A DNA stretch of 64,000 nt from NCBI GenBank assembly GCA_963840925.1, contig CAWJAY010000028.1:91197-155196 (forward strand). Direction: 5' to 3'. The position numbers were made by a program, and so were the translations under genes. The stretch comes from DATAOG01 sp963840925 (GTDB lineage Bacteria > Pseudomonadota > Alphaproteobacteria > Geminicoccales > Geminicoccaceae). Positions 18,646 through 26,525 of this stretch are shown one piece after another (within the stretch, counting starts at the first letter, position 1; every line of letters begins with the position of its first letter). Under the pieces are notes generated by a model that was not told where the DNA came from, did not search any database, and saw only the letters and a program-made list of their open reading frames with translations.

Positions 18646-19673
18646 ATGGCTACCAATAGTGCCCGCCCCAGCGCCGAACAAGCCGTGCTCGGGCAGTTCG
18701 CCGAGCAGATTGCCGCTGCCGGGCCGTGCCCGGGCGACATCATCCAGAACGGCGACTTTTACCGCGTCCATTGCCCATTCCCGGGACCGGAGGGCGACCC
18801 GCACCAGGCCAAGGGCGCGCCGCAAGTCTATCTCTGGTACGGCCAGGGCGAGGTCCACGGCCACTGCGACAAGTGCATCGGCCACAAGGACCAGCTGCCA
18901 GGATCGAGCTCGACGAAGGCCGCCAGACTACACGGCCCGCCTCAAGGAGCTGGTCGACTGGACACTGACCGCCCGGACCGACACAAGACACGATCATCCG
19001 CAGCCACTCTATTTCGACCGTGATTTCCGACATGTGATCCGACGCGACAGGGTCGGTACGAGGACGGCCGCAAGGAAAAGGTAACGACAATCCCTGGCGC
19101 TGGCGGGTCGCCGACCTCGAACCGGCGGGGCCTGGCCAGTTCTCACCAATGCGGGCCGAGCCCTGGCGCGGCGACTATCCCGAGCACGACAGGATCTACG
19201 ATGCGTTGCGCTGGTACTCGATCGACATGTTCTTCGACCATGACACCGCGGGCCGTTTACCGCGTCGACTGTTCCATTTCCGGCGGTCTATCGGCTTGTA
19301 GTCTGCGAGGGCGAGAAGCGATGCCGATTCATTCAACGCGCTGATGGCGGGGTCGGGCGCACCGATCTGATTCGCGACCTGCCTGTCCCTCCCGAAACCG
19401 ACCAAGCTGGCGTCGCACCATGCGCGCTGACTGCTGGTCACATGTGGTGATCGTCGGCGATGTCGATAACGCCGGCAAGGAGCAGGCCGAGAACTGGAGC
19501 AGCCTGCTATGGGGCCCGGTCGATGCGAGGCTCGATCAAGATCGTCCGAGCAGCTCGGGCTGTCGGGCGCGGCCGATGAGAAGGATCTGACCGACTGGAT
19601 CGTCAAGCGCGGCGGGCCGAGCAAGGCGGTCGACGAAGAGCTGTTCGACCGGATGGCCAGGCACAACTGTTGA
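18646..19673 (+). pseudogene. Broken TOPRIM primase/helicase-like gene
   Basis: Starts well (MATNSARPSAEQAVLGQFAEQ, ATG 18646) with a zinc-finger-like segment reading FYRVHCPFPGPEGD then HGHCDKCIGHKDQ, as in phage and plasmid primases. After about 18900 the coding sense jumps frame repeatedly. Recognisable pieces are WRWRVADLEPAGPGQFS (19090-19140), VCEGEK (TOPRIM glutamate, near 19305), VVIVGDVDNAGKEQAENW (TOPRIM acidic motif, 19445-19500) and TDWIVKRGGPSKAVDEELF (near 19590-19650). The order equals that of the primase in element 2. The gene at 19731 is probably its detached C-terminal part. Confidence 0.7.
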
Positions 19674-19730
19674 TGACCGCCCCGCGACCAAGACCGAGCT
19701 GACCTCGATGAAGGCGCTGATCCACACCTG

Positions 19731-20471
19731 GTGACCGAGCGTTACCGGCTGACCCACGTGGCCCGCGCCGGCCTGATCTGGTCGGAAGTGCGGCGCACGC
19801 CGATCACCTGGCACGAAGTCATGCCCGACCACGTGATCATCAGGCGGCTCGAGGGCGCCAGCGACGCGCCGCTCGACAAGCTCGGCGAGGTCAGGAGGTC
19901 GAGCCTGCCGACCGAGGTCACCAAGTGGGCGAAGATCGCGTTCGCCCGGCTGCTCCGCGAGCTGCCGGACGAGGGTGACCAGGGCCAGCCGAGCGAGAAG
20001 GAGACCGCGGCCTGGCGGGTGATGGTGTTGACCTTGCTGCACACGATGACATCGGTCGACAGCTTCGCCCGCACGATCGGCGCCTCGGCGCTCGACCAGG
20101 CGCTCGACGGCGAGGCGGAGGTCTGGCGCCGCGTGCCCAAGCACTCGGCCTGGGGCTACCGCGGGAAAAACGGCGAGATCCTGATCGCGATCCGCCCCGA
20201 GCTGGCGGCCGAGCTGGGCAAGCACAAGAACCCGGAGGTTATCAAGCTGACCCCGACCGAGTTCACGAACGGCTGTAAGCGGCATGGCATCGCCGCGGAC
20301 CTCAAGTTCCGGCCGTACACCGAGACGGGGCAGGTATCGGGGGCGACAGTGCTGACCAGCGAGTTCGTCCAGTCGCTGGATTTGGTCGAGCCGCCCGCCG
20401 AGGACGGCCGGTACCCCGCCGAAAAAGCTCGGCAGAGGTGGGGCATCGGTGGCGGTGGAAAAGGAAAATAG
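19731..20471 (+). CDS. Hypothetical protein, probable C-terminal remnant of element 1 primase
   Basis: A 246-residue open frame from a GTG at 19731 with no Shine-Dalgarno sequence. Directly upstream another frame reads KTELTSMKALIHTW and runs into a stop exactly where this one begins, suggesting a frameshift inside a longer ancestor. Residues 30-130 are charged and helical (TEVTKWAKIAFARLLRELPDEG); the end is glycine-rich (GGGGKGK). Weak resemblance to the helical/winged C-terminal parts of phage primase-helicases is inferred from position only. It ends just before the origin-like repeat region. Confidence 0.55.
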   Translation: MTERYRLTHVARAGLIWSEVRRTPITWHEVMPDHVIIRRLEGASDAPLDKLGEVRRSSLPTEVTKWAKIAFARLLRELPDEGDQGQPSEKETAAWRVMVLTLLHTMTSVDSFARTIGASALDQALDGEAEVWRRVPKHSAWGYRGKNGEILIAIRPELAAELGKHKNPEVIKLTPTEFTNGCKRHGIAADLKFRPYTETGQVSGATVLTSEFVQSLDLVEPPAEDGRYPAEKARQRWGIGGGGKGK

Positions 20472-20480
20472 ATGTGATTT

Positions 20481-20687
20481 GCGTATACGACCCGTCTCCT
20501 GTCTTACTTACTACTAAGAACTTACACGTACACGGAAAAGTTAAGTCAGGCAGCCCTCCGTCTGCCTGACTTGCCTGTCTTACGGTAAGACGGGCAAGTC
20601 AGGCGCGCAGACGCGCGCCTGACTAAAGAATCCTGAGTGTTCGCCTGGGGTTCAGGGCGTGTAAGCCAGGAGACAGGTCGTATACGC
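20481..20687. repeat. Nested inverted-repeat cluster (origin- or attenuator-like)
   Basis: Outer arms 20481-20507 and 20661-20687 are inverted repeats matching at 25 of 27 positions. Inside are an 11-bp perfect hairpin (20543-20553/20562-20572), a long central hairpin (about 20564-20582 with 20586-20604) and a perfect 12-bp hairpin (20597-20608/20613-20624). The core AGTCAGGC occurs twice and its complement GCCTGACT twice, alternating, so the first and third hairpins exclude the central one. A second motif, CCTGTCTTAC or its complement, occurs four times (20498, 20574, 20585, 20661; the last with one mismatch, the third with one). No protein-coding frame covers it. Confidence 0.8.
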
Positions 20688-20795
20688 GCGCGCGATCTTT
20701 TTCTTAGTTACAGAGCGCGGTCGGTCGGTCCGGACGGCCACCGCCTAGTCTGAACCCTAACCATGGAAGGGACCTGGTCAGGTTAGCCTGCTTGG

Positions 20796-20883
20796 TTGGC
20801 TCACTTAGTCTGCCTAGTTGGCTCACTTAGTCTGCCTAGTTGGCTCACTTAGTCTGCCTAGTTGGTCGACTTAGGGTGGCTAG
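20796..20883 (+). repeat. 22-bp tandem repeats (iteron-like)
   Basis: Three identical head-to-tail copies of the 22-bp unit TTGGCTCACTTAGTCTGCCTAG at 20796-20817, 20818-20839 and 20840-20861, plus a fourth degenerate copy at 20862-20883. The period equals two turns of DNA, so bound protein would face the same side, as with replication-initiator iterons. A partial inverted relative (CTAAGTCGACTAAGTCGG) lies at about 20984-21001. Confidence 0.85.
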
Positions 20884-20972
20884 TTGATACGACCCTATAA
20901 GAAAGAAAGAAAGAAGGGTACTTAATAGATTTAGTACATTTAGTACATTTAGTATTTATATTTATATATAGG
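20884..20972. other. AT-rich stretch, possible duplex-unwinding element
   Basis: Sharply AT-rich DNA next to the 22-bp repeats in an otherwise GC-rich genome. It contains AAGAAAGAAAGAAAG, three overlapping TTTAGTAC(A) repeats (about 20930-20955) and a TATTTATATTTATATATA run. Position and composition fit the melting region of an iteron-type replication origin. This role is inferred, not shown. Confidence 0.55.
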
Positions 20973-21337
20973 CAAGTGCCGCTACTAAGTCGACTAAGTC
21001 GGCCAAGTACCTCAATCTAAACAGGAAAATGCCGAATGGCAGCGGAGTTGGACGCGCGGCGCGCTCGCGCTTCGCGGGGGGCGCGTCGTCTTGCGAACAT
21101 TCGGAAGACGAAATTCAAGGACGCGGCGCGCGCGTGAGTCACCCTGGATCGGCAGAGGTGATGTCGCTGCGGGTCAGACCGCCAGCGCCGGGCTCGAGGG
21201 CAATGACCCGCATCCGGGTCAGGTTCTTTTGGGATTTTTCCGAGCAAGGGCGGTGGCGGGCCTTGACCTCTAGCAGATGTAAAATTCGGTAATTGTAACC
21301 TTTCCAAAACCACGTATGTTCGCATATAGGTCGTCAC

Positions 21338-21536
21338 ATGCGAGATCGTCACATCCTGCTGGCGTTGCCGCCCGAGCTCCTCACGGAGATCGAAGCGTAC
21401 CAGTTCGCCCGCGGATTCCCTCTCGCCTGGGCGCGATTCTCGCGTGCTGCTGAGAGAGGCGCTCACCAAATGGCGTGCTGACCACGCGGCCGGCACGAAA
21501 GGTGCTGACCCAGGCCGCCGTTACGGGCTACGATAG
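21338..21536 (+). pseudogene. Frameshifted ribbon-helix-helix DNA-binding protein
   Basis: From ATG 21338 one reads MRDRHILLALPPELLTEIEA then YQFARGFP, a strand plus first helix as in small RHH regulators. The second helix, SRVLLREALTKWRAD, continues in another frame from about 21425 and ends at 21536. Joined, the two would give a normal RHH protein of about 65 residues. AGG lies seven bases before the ATG, and TCGTCACAT is directly repeated at the start (21331, 21345), possibly an operator. Likely former copy-number or transcription regulator of the element. Confidence 0.6.
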
Positions 21537-22093
21537 CCCTGGCGCCCGGTTTCATGCGGTTATCGAATTCACCGTTCGGTCAGTACCGGGCGCCACTTTG
21601 CTCCCAGGATCAGCCGCCCCGCCAGCCGCTGCCGGCCCGCCAGACTGAGCCGGCGGCGGAGCACTCGCCCCACACAGCCGCGACGCGTCTTCCTAGCGCT
21701 AGGAAGACGCCCCCCGGCAGCACCGCGGCGAGCTCCTCGAGCGTAATCCCGCGGGGATCTGGCGGGCGACCGAGGAGACCTTCAACAGCTGGAGGTGTCG
21801 ATGAAAAACCTAGCGCTGTCAACGAGTTGAAAGAAACCATCCGGCAAAGGCAAGACGACCGTGTAGCCTTAGCGGTGACGATCCCGGCGGCGCGCGCCCC
21901 TGGCGCGGACGCTGGGGTACTCGCCGCGAGCCAGCGCGTCGGCGATCTCGCCAAAACAACTACATGTATATGCATCATAGAGCCTTACTCGCGAATCCGT
22001 TCATAACCGACATTGATCTGGTCATGAAAACATTCCTGGCTACGATTACATGCTGGCACTCTTTCCTGTCGTCGATCACTTCCTTTCAGTCAC
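21537..22093. other. Non-coding or degenerate stretch in element 1
   Basis: About 560 bases with no convincing gene. Open frames here have GC-rich, low-complexity content and no initiation signals. Around 21830-21860 one frame reads SGKGKTTV, resembling a nucleotide-binding loop, but stops surround it. The last ~130 bases (from 21960) are AT-rich and lead into a good promoter. Confidence 0.4.
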
Positions 22094-22121
22094 TTGACAC
22101 ATGGCGTTTCGGATGTATAGT
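22094..22121 (+). promoter_or_regulatory. Sigma-70-type promoter
   Basis: TTGACA at 22094-22099 and TATAGT at 22116-22121, with a 16-base spacer. It lies about 95 bases upstream of the secreted-protein gene at 22217. Perfect -35 boxes are rare in this GC-rich sequence. Confidence 0.6.
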
Positions 22122-22216
22122 GTTCCTGAAAAATGCGGCTATACGTTGGAAAACGCCGCCCATTGGGACGACCGTCTGGGTATTGGTGCCCGTGACTGTC
22201 CGAACTCGGAGGAAAT

Positions 22217-22710
22217 ATTAGGAATAAGTTCCTGTCGACTGGCGCGCTTGTGGTCGGATTGCTGGCCTTCGCTCAGGCGACTGAGGTCGCGGCCGAAGTC
22301 GCGAAGTTGCCGCCGTCCGGAACCACCCATTTCACCACCTACTTCTCCGTGCGTACGCTCTCGGACTTAGCGATGGTCGAGGACAGCTCGATGTCCGCGG
22401 CCGAGCTCGTCGGTATCCCCCGCAATCCCGACGGTAAGCCTTACTTCGACAACATGGTGGTCCGGTGTCTGGTCAACATCCGCAACGTCAAGGGCCAGCA
22501 GGAACTCTATGGGGCCTGTAAAGAGACCGATGCCGATGGGGACAGCACCTCGACCACTTTCGACAGCAAGGCACACTACTTCGTTGGCGGCACGGGCAAT
22601 TACCAGGGGATTTCCGGACTGCGCCGTTTACCGTCGAGAGCCTGCCGGCGCCGGGTGAGGGCCTGGGCGCACTGGTGATACCGCACGAAGTGAGCTGGGA
22701 ACTTAAGTAA
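22217..22710 (+). pseudogene. Secreted beta-barrel-like (allene-oxide-cyclase-barrel type?) protein, frameshifted
   Basis: Encodes a signal peptide (RNKFLSTGALVVGLLAFAQA, cleavage near TEVAAE) and a ~130-residue mature domain with VEDSSMSAAELVGIPRNPDG, KGQQELYGACKETDADGDST and HYFVGGTGNYQGISG. The glycine-rich last motif resembles lipocalin-like AOC barrel proteins. The natural start appears to be ATT at 22217, five codons before the hydrophobic core and close to GGAGGA (22208-22213). The first standard start, GTG 22250, would delete half the signal peptide. Near 22620 the frame shifts; the other frame reads APFTVESLPAPGEGLGALVI and stops at 22710. Function unknown; perhaps cargo. Confidence 0.6.
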
Positions 22711-22748
22711 GCCCAATCGGCACCACTGGCACTTTTCGGTCCTTTAGT

Positions 22749-22776
22749 GGCGGGCGCGCCGATCGACGCGCCCGCC
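22749..22776 (+). terminator. GC hairpin after secreted-protein gene
   Basis: Perfect 10-bp stem (GGCGGGCGCG with CGCGCCCGCC) and 8-base loop, 38 bases after the stop at 22710. No long T-run follows directly, so termination is only probable. Confidence 0.45.
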
Positions 22777-23108
22777 GCACCGGCCGGTCGGTCTATTTCT
22801 TTCGTTCAAGAATTGAGGCGGGTGTCTGGGCGGGCCGGGGCGAGCGTCGGCAGGCTACCCTACCGGGCGCTCGCCAGGGCGCGATCCTGGGGCGCAGGGA
22901 GCCTAGGGTTCGAGGCGCGGCGAGGCGGTGGCCTCCAGGACGCGTGCGGATGCCGGCCCTGGTGTAGGGCCCGGGGCAGCCCTCCGACGCGCTCCTGGCG
23001 CCCCGCGACCCGGCTGTTCCGTGAGCCGCTTCCCGGACCTCCAGGAATTCTGCGGCTTGCAACAGCGCCTTCTGTCCTCATACTGCTGGCGAATTAGGGG
23101 ACAGTGAG
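22777..23108. other. Gene-free stretch
   Basis: About 330 bases, GC-rich. Frames on both strands are arginine/proline-rich and lack initiation signals. No RNA gene or repeat was recognised. Confidence 0.4.
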
Positions 23109-23738
23109 GTGACCGACGAGGAAGCGGCCGAGCTGAAGCAGCTCCGCGAGGAGCGCGACCACCTCCAGACGCTGCGGCTCCGGGCTGAGGCCGAGCGCGA
23201 CCAGGCGGTCGAGGACCGTAGGAGGCTGGATGAGCAGCTGGAGAACGCGCGGGACCGAATAGATGCCATGATCTCGATCGCGGTGTTCTGGCGCGAGCAC
23301 GTCGAGGCCGCCAGGGCCGAGCTGGCCGAGGAGCGCAAGGAGCGCGACGCCCTGGTCAAGCTCGAGGTCGAGCAGCTGACTGGGCGGAAGCCCAAGCGGC
23401 GCGGCCGGCCGCCATCGACGTGGAGCCCTGAGGGCGAGGCCGAAGTCGAGCGAATGTATCGAGACGGCGCCAGCACCCGCCAGATCGCCGCCGACCTGGG
23501 CATGAGCAAGTCTGAGGTCCATCGCAGGATCACCCGCGTGCGCCAATGCCAGGCGGCGGCCGCAGAGCTCGCACGGCTGGCCGCGATCGCGGCCGGTAGG
23601 AGCCCGACGCAGCTCGCGGCCCGCGGGGCAGACGGGCCGCCGAGCGGCACCCATCGAGGACTACGACCCGGTCCGCGCCGAGCGGGCGCGGAGTATCTCG
23701 CCAATCTTCCCGACGAGGACGAAGTGGCCGGTACTTGA
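23109..23738 (+). CDS. Coiled-coil protein with AT-hook and helix-turn-helix
   Basis: A 209-residue protein from GTG 23109. Residues 2-85 form a long charged coiled coil (EEAAELKQLREERDHLQTLR, then RRRLDEQLENARDRID). Residues ~95-103 carry an AT-hook, KRRGRPP. Residues ~112-140 form a resolvase/Homeodomain-like HTH (GASTRQIAADLGMSKSEVHRRI). The tail is low-complexity. The layout suggests a dimeric or oligomeric DNA-binding protein such as a partition, replication or regulatory factor of the element. No family could be named. It is one of only two open genes in element 1. Confidence 0.65.
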   Translation: MTDEEAAELKQLREERDHLQTLRLRAEAERDQAVEDRRRLDEQLENARDRIDAMISIAVFWREHVEAARAELAEERKERDALVKLEVEQLTGRKPKRRGRPPSTWSPEGEAEVERMYRDGASTRQIAADLGMSKSEVHRRITRVRQCQAAAAELARLAAIAAGRSPTQLAARGADGPPSGTHRGLRPGPRRAGAEYLANLPDEDEVAGT

Positions 23739-23832
23739 GCTGACAATAGAGCCAGCCGAAATTCATCAGCGTTCGACTTCGATCCGCTGAAATGCTTAGT
23801 ACGTTGCAGACACGCAACGAGGTGCTCCGGCA

Positions 23833-24271
23833 GTGCTCGATTCCTACTGTCTGCTCCGGCTGCTTGCGGGTTCGCGTCGGGACTTAAAGCCGCTGAGCGG
23901 ACGGTTCGGCCTCCCGGCCCACGGCCAGTCGCGTGAGCTCGAGATCTCGGACTGCGTCCGCCTGGTCGCCGCGCAGGCGTTGCGCGAGCATGGCATACCG
24001 CTGCGCGACGCGGTCAAGCTCGCCTCGACCGTGGCCCGCGCGGAGTGGCAGGACGCGATCGTCGCCGACGGCCGCGCTTGGCTGGTCGTGCTGCGATCCG
24101 ACCCGGCAGGCGAAATGGCTGACCGCGATCGCCACCAAGCCGGCCGAGGTCGACGAGTTGGTCAAGGCGCACCCCGAGGGCGCCACGGTGCTGCACTTGG
24201 GGCCGCCGATCCGAGCTGTCCTGACCGCGTCGCTCGAGCGCGCCGAGGCCGAGCAGAGGGAGTTGGCGTAG
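23833..24271 (+). pseudogene. Frameshifted small hypothetical gene
   Basis: From GTG 23833 a coherent protein reads LDSYCLLRLLAGSRRDLKPL, then CVRLVAAQALREHGIPLRDAVKLASTVAR and DGRAWLVVLRSD. Near 24105 the sense passes to another frame: AKWLTAIATKPAEVDELVKA, then LHLGPPIRAVLTASLERAEA, stopping at 24271. Joined, it would be about 145 residues. The middle helix pair resembles a MerR-like HTH in spacing only. The next gene starts in the same TAGTG. Confidence 0.5.
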
Positions 24272-24540
24272 TGACGGCGCTCGCCGAACCTGCCGCCCCG
24301 GCCTGGGGGCCGGCCGATCTGCACGTCCAGCTGGAGCCGAAGAGCCCAGGCTTTGGGTTGGCCGACGCGACGGCCTGGCGGGCTACGTCCTGGCCCTTGA
24401 GCCGGAAACGGCGGTGAAATTGGCCTACGATCTGCTGCAGAGCGCGGCCTTGTTGGAGATCAAGGCGGCCGGCGCCAGGGCCGAGCTCAACGCGATCGCC
24501 AGCGAGGGACGCGATCGTTCGAATCACGCCACTCCGACCA
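24271..24540 (+). pseudogene. Frameshifted small gene running into attR
   Basis: GTG 24271 opens TALAEPAAPAWGPADLHVQL; near 24383 the frame changes to GYVLALEPETAVKLAYDLLQ and SAALLEIKAAGARAELNAIA. This second frame continues across the attachment repeat, so in the excised element its C-terminus would be encoded differently. Function unknown; helical. It is coupled to the preceding gene by a one-base overlap. Confidence 0.45.
24517..24540 (+). repeat. Right attachment site (attR), tRNA-Pro 3'-end copy
   Basis: A 24-base copy of the tRNA-Pro 3' end (GTTCGAATCACGCCACTCCGACCA has only one difference from 18324-18347). No tRNA 5' half precedes it. It marks the right end of element 1; the remaining 243 bases to the next gene are ordinary GC-rich spacer. 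Confidence 0.85.
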
Positions 24541-24783
24541 AACCTCGACCCGGTCCGCAGATCGATCTTCGGCCAGCCGGCGCCGCCGGGGGCGGCAACT
24601 TGCCGCTGGCGGCGTCGCGGGCTCACCCAAAACACCGTGTCCTCCGCGCTCCGCGAGCCGGGCCGCGCCCCGGCGCGCCCGCCCGCACGGCCGCGCGCAT
24701 CATCTTTCTGTGAACCAGTTCACTGCTCTCCTCCCGCGCTCGTCGGAAAAACCAATCCGGAGATTGACGGGACGAGAGGGGCG

Positions 24784-25524
24784 ATGGCCAGCGTGGCGAT
24801 CCGGGTGCTCGGCTGCGGCGACGCGTTCGGCAGCGGCGGACGCTTGCAGACCTGTTTTTTCGTCGATGCCGGCGAGGAGCGCTTCCTGATCGATTGCGGC
24901 AGCACCGCGCTGGTCGCGATGCGCCGCTTCGGCATCAGGCCGGCTGTCATCGACCGGGTGTTCCTCAGCCACCTGCACGGCGATCATTTCGGCGGCCTGC
25001 CTTTCTTCCTGCTCGAGGCCCAGCACGTCAGCCGGCGCCGACGACCGCTGACGATCGTCGGCCCGCGCGGCACCCGCGAGCGGCTGCTGGCGACGCAGGA
25101 GGCGCTGTTCCCGGGCTCCGGCCGGACCGCCTGGCGCTTCCCGCTCGAGTTCATCGAGCTTGACCCCGGGACCCGGACCCTGGCCGGCATCGCGGTCACC
25201 GCCTATCCGGTCGAGCACCCATCCGGCTCGCCGGCCTACGCGCTCGGCTTCAGCTGCGCCGGGCGGCGGATCGCCTATTCCGGCGATACCGCATGGACCG
25301 AGCAGCTGATCGAGCTCGCCGACGGCAGCGACCTTTTCATCCTCGAGTGCTACGCGGTCGCCCCCACGGGCCGCTATCACCTCGATCTCGAGACGTTGAA
25401 CCGCCGCCGCGGCGATCTGCGCGCCAAGCGCCTGATGCTGACCCACATGGGCCCGGCGATGCTCGAGCAGATCGATCGCATCGATTGGGAAACCGCCGAG
25501 GACGGCCTGCTGGTCGAGCTCTAG
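24784..25524 (+). CDS. Metallo-beta-lactamase-fold hydrolase (RNase Z-like)
   Basis: A 246-residue cytoplasmic MBL-fold protein, first gene right of element 1. Zinc motif SHLHGDHFGGLPFFLLEA near residue 60 matches the RNase Z/ElaC subgroup; AYSGDTAWTEQLIELADGSD supplies the bridging aspartate and LTHMGPAM the last histidine. Proteins of this type are often annotated as ribonuclease Z or phosphodiesterase-like, but true tRNase Z is longer (about 300 residues), so activity is uncertain. ATG 24784 is chosen because the family N-terminus (VRVLGCGDAFGSGGR type) begins there. Confidence 0.85.
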   Translation: MASVAIRVLGCGDAFGSGGRLQTCFFVDAGEERFLIDCGSTALVAMRRFGIRPAVIDRVFLSHLHGDHFGGLPFFLLEAQHVSRRRRPLTIVGPRGTRERLLATQEALFPGSGRTAWRFPLEFIELDPGTRTLAGIAVTAYPVEHPSGSPAYALGFSCAGRRIAYSGDTAWTEQLIELADGSDLFILECYAVAPTGRYHLDLETLNRRRGDLRAKRLMLTHMGPAMLEQIDRIDWETAEDGLLVEL

Positions 25525-26465
25525 CGGCGGCCCGGTTCCGGCCGCCCGGCCCGCGATTCCGCCGCCGGGTCAGGGCGCCGCCGCCGCTGACCGATCTCGC
25601 CAAGGCCGATCCCGCCGAGGATCAGGGCCAGCGCCAGCAGGGTCGTGGGCTCGGGCCGCTCGCCCATGAAGGTCATGCCCATCAGCAGCGCCCAGACCGG
25701 GATCAGATAGTTGATGAACGAGGTGAAGCTCGGGCCGGCGACTGTGACCAGCTTAAGGAACACGACCGTTGCGGTCGCGGTCGCGATCAGGCTCAGCGCG
25801 ATCATCGCGGCGAACGGCGCGGCCGGCGCCGCCGCGAGCGCCTGGGGCGCGCTTGGCCCGCCGAACGGCAGCATGACCAGGCTGCCCGCGAGCATGACGC
25901 CCGCGGCCGCGACCAGCGGGTCGGCCGGCGGCCGGTGGCGGGCCAGGATGGCGTTGATCGCATAGCAGATCGCCCCGCCAAGGATCGCCACCTGATGGAG
26001 CAGTTGCGTGCCCTCGCCACGCAACTCGAGCAGCGCCTGCGGGCCGATCAGCACGATCAGCCCGATGAAGCCGAGCAGAAAGCCGCTCGCTTTGATCGGG
26101 GTCAACCGCTCGCCGCGGACGAAGAAGTGGGCCAGCACCATGGTCGTGAGCGGCATGATGCCCATCAGGATGCCGGCGAGGCTGCTGTCGACCCGCTGCT
26201 GGCCGAAGGTGATCAGCCAGAACGGTACGCAGCTACCGGCGAGCGAGATCGCGAGGCTGAACAGCCAAAAGCGCGGGCTTGAGGGGAACCTCTGGCCGCG
26301 CGCCAGGACCAGGCCTGCCAGCAGCAGCGCCGCCAGCGCCAGCCGGATCGCGACCAGGGGCGCCGGCGCGAAGCCGCGGACCGCAATCCCGGTCATCATG
26401 AACGCGCTGCCCCACATCGCGACCAGGGCGAACAGCAGCAGCCAGTGGCTGAGCGGTCGGGTCAT
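25521..26465 (-). CDS. DMT-superfamily (EamA) transporter
   Basis: A 314-residue inner-membrane protein with about ten hydrophobic helices in two EamA repeats. The first repeat has LFALVAMWGSAFMMTGIAVR; the second has SLIATATATVVFLKLVTVAG and YLIPVWALLMGMTFMGERPE. EamA proteins export amino acids or other small metabolites; substrate unknown. Its stop overlaps the end of the convergent MBL gene by four bases. Confidence 0.88.
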   Translation of the reverse strand: MTRPLSHWLLLFALVAMWGSAFMMTGIAVRGFAPAPLVAIRLALAALLLAGLVLARGQRFPSSPRFWLFSLAISLAGSCVPFWLITFGQQRVDSSLAGILMGIMPLTTMVLAHFFVRGERLTPIKASGFLLGFIGLIVLIGPQALLELRGEGTQLLHQVAILGGAICYAINAILARHRPPADPLVAAAGVMLAGSLVMLPFGGPSAPQALAAAPAAPFAAMIALSLIATATATVVFLKLVTVAGPSFTSFINYLIPVWALLMGMTFMGERPEPTTLLALALILGGIGLGEIGQRRRRPDPAAESRAGRPEPGRR

Positions 26466-26525
26466 CTCGTGCGGGGCTCGCGGCGACGAGGCGGGCGCGA
26501 TCCGAATGGCGAGCCGGCTGGACCC

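Larger units (their letters stand above)
18324..24540. mobile_element. Integrated element 1 at tRNA-Pro (decayed, integrase not seen)
   Basis: A 6.2-kb island bounded on the left by the tRNA-Pro 3' end and on the right by a 24-bp copy of it (23 of 24 identical). Inside are a broken primase-like gene, an origin-like region with repeats and AT-rich DNA, a broken ribbon-helix-helix regulator, a secreted beta-barrel-like gene with frameshift, a coiled-coil/AT-hook/HTH gene and two frameshifted small genes. Long intergenic gaps and AT-rich pockets contrast with the packed flanking chromosome. No recombinase, capsid or conjugation gene is recognisable. The tRNA stays intact because the island supplied its 3' end. 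Confidence 0.82.

Noticed and set aside
21800..21960. A P-loop-like SGKGKTTV, possible ParA remnant
   Set aside because: Only eight residues, flanked by stops, with no further ParA motif in any frame.
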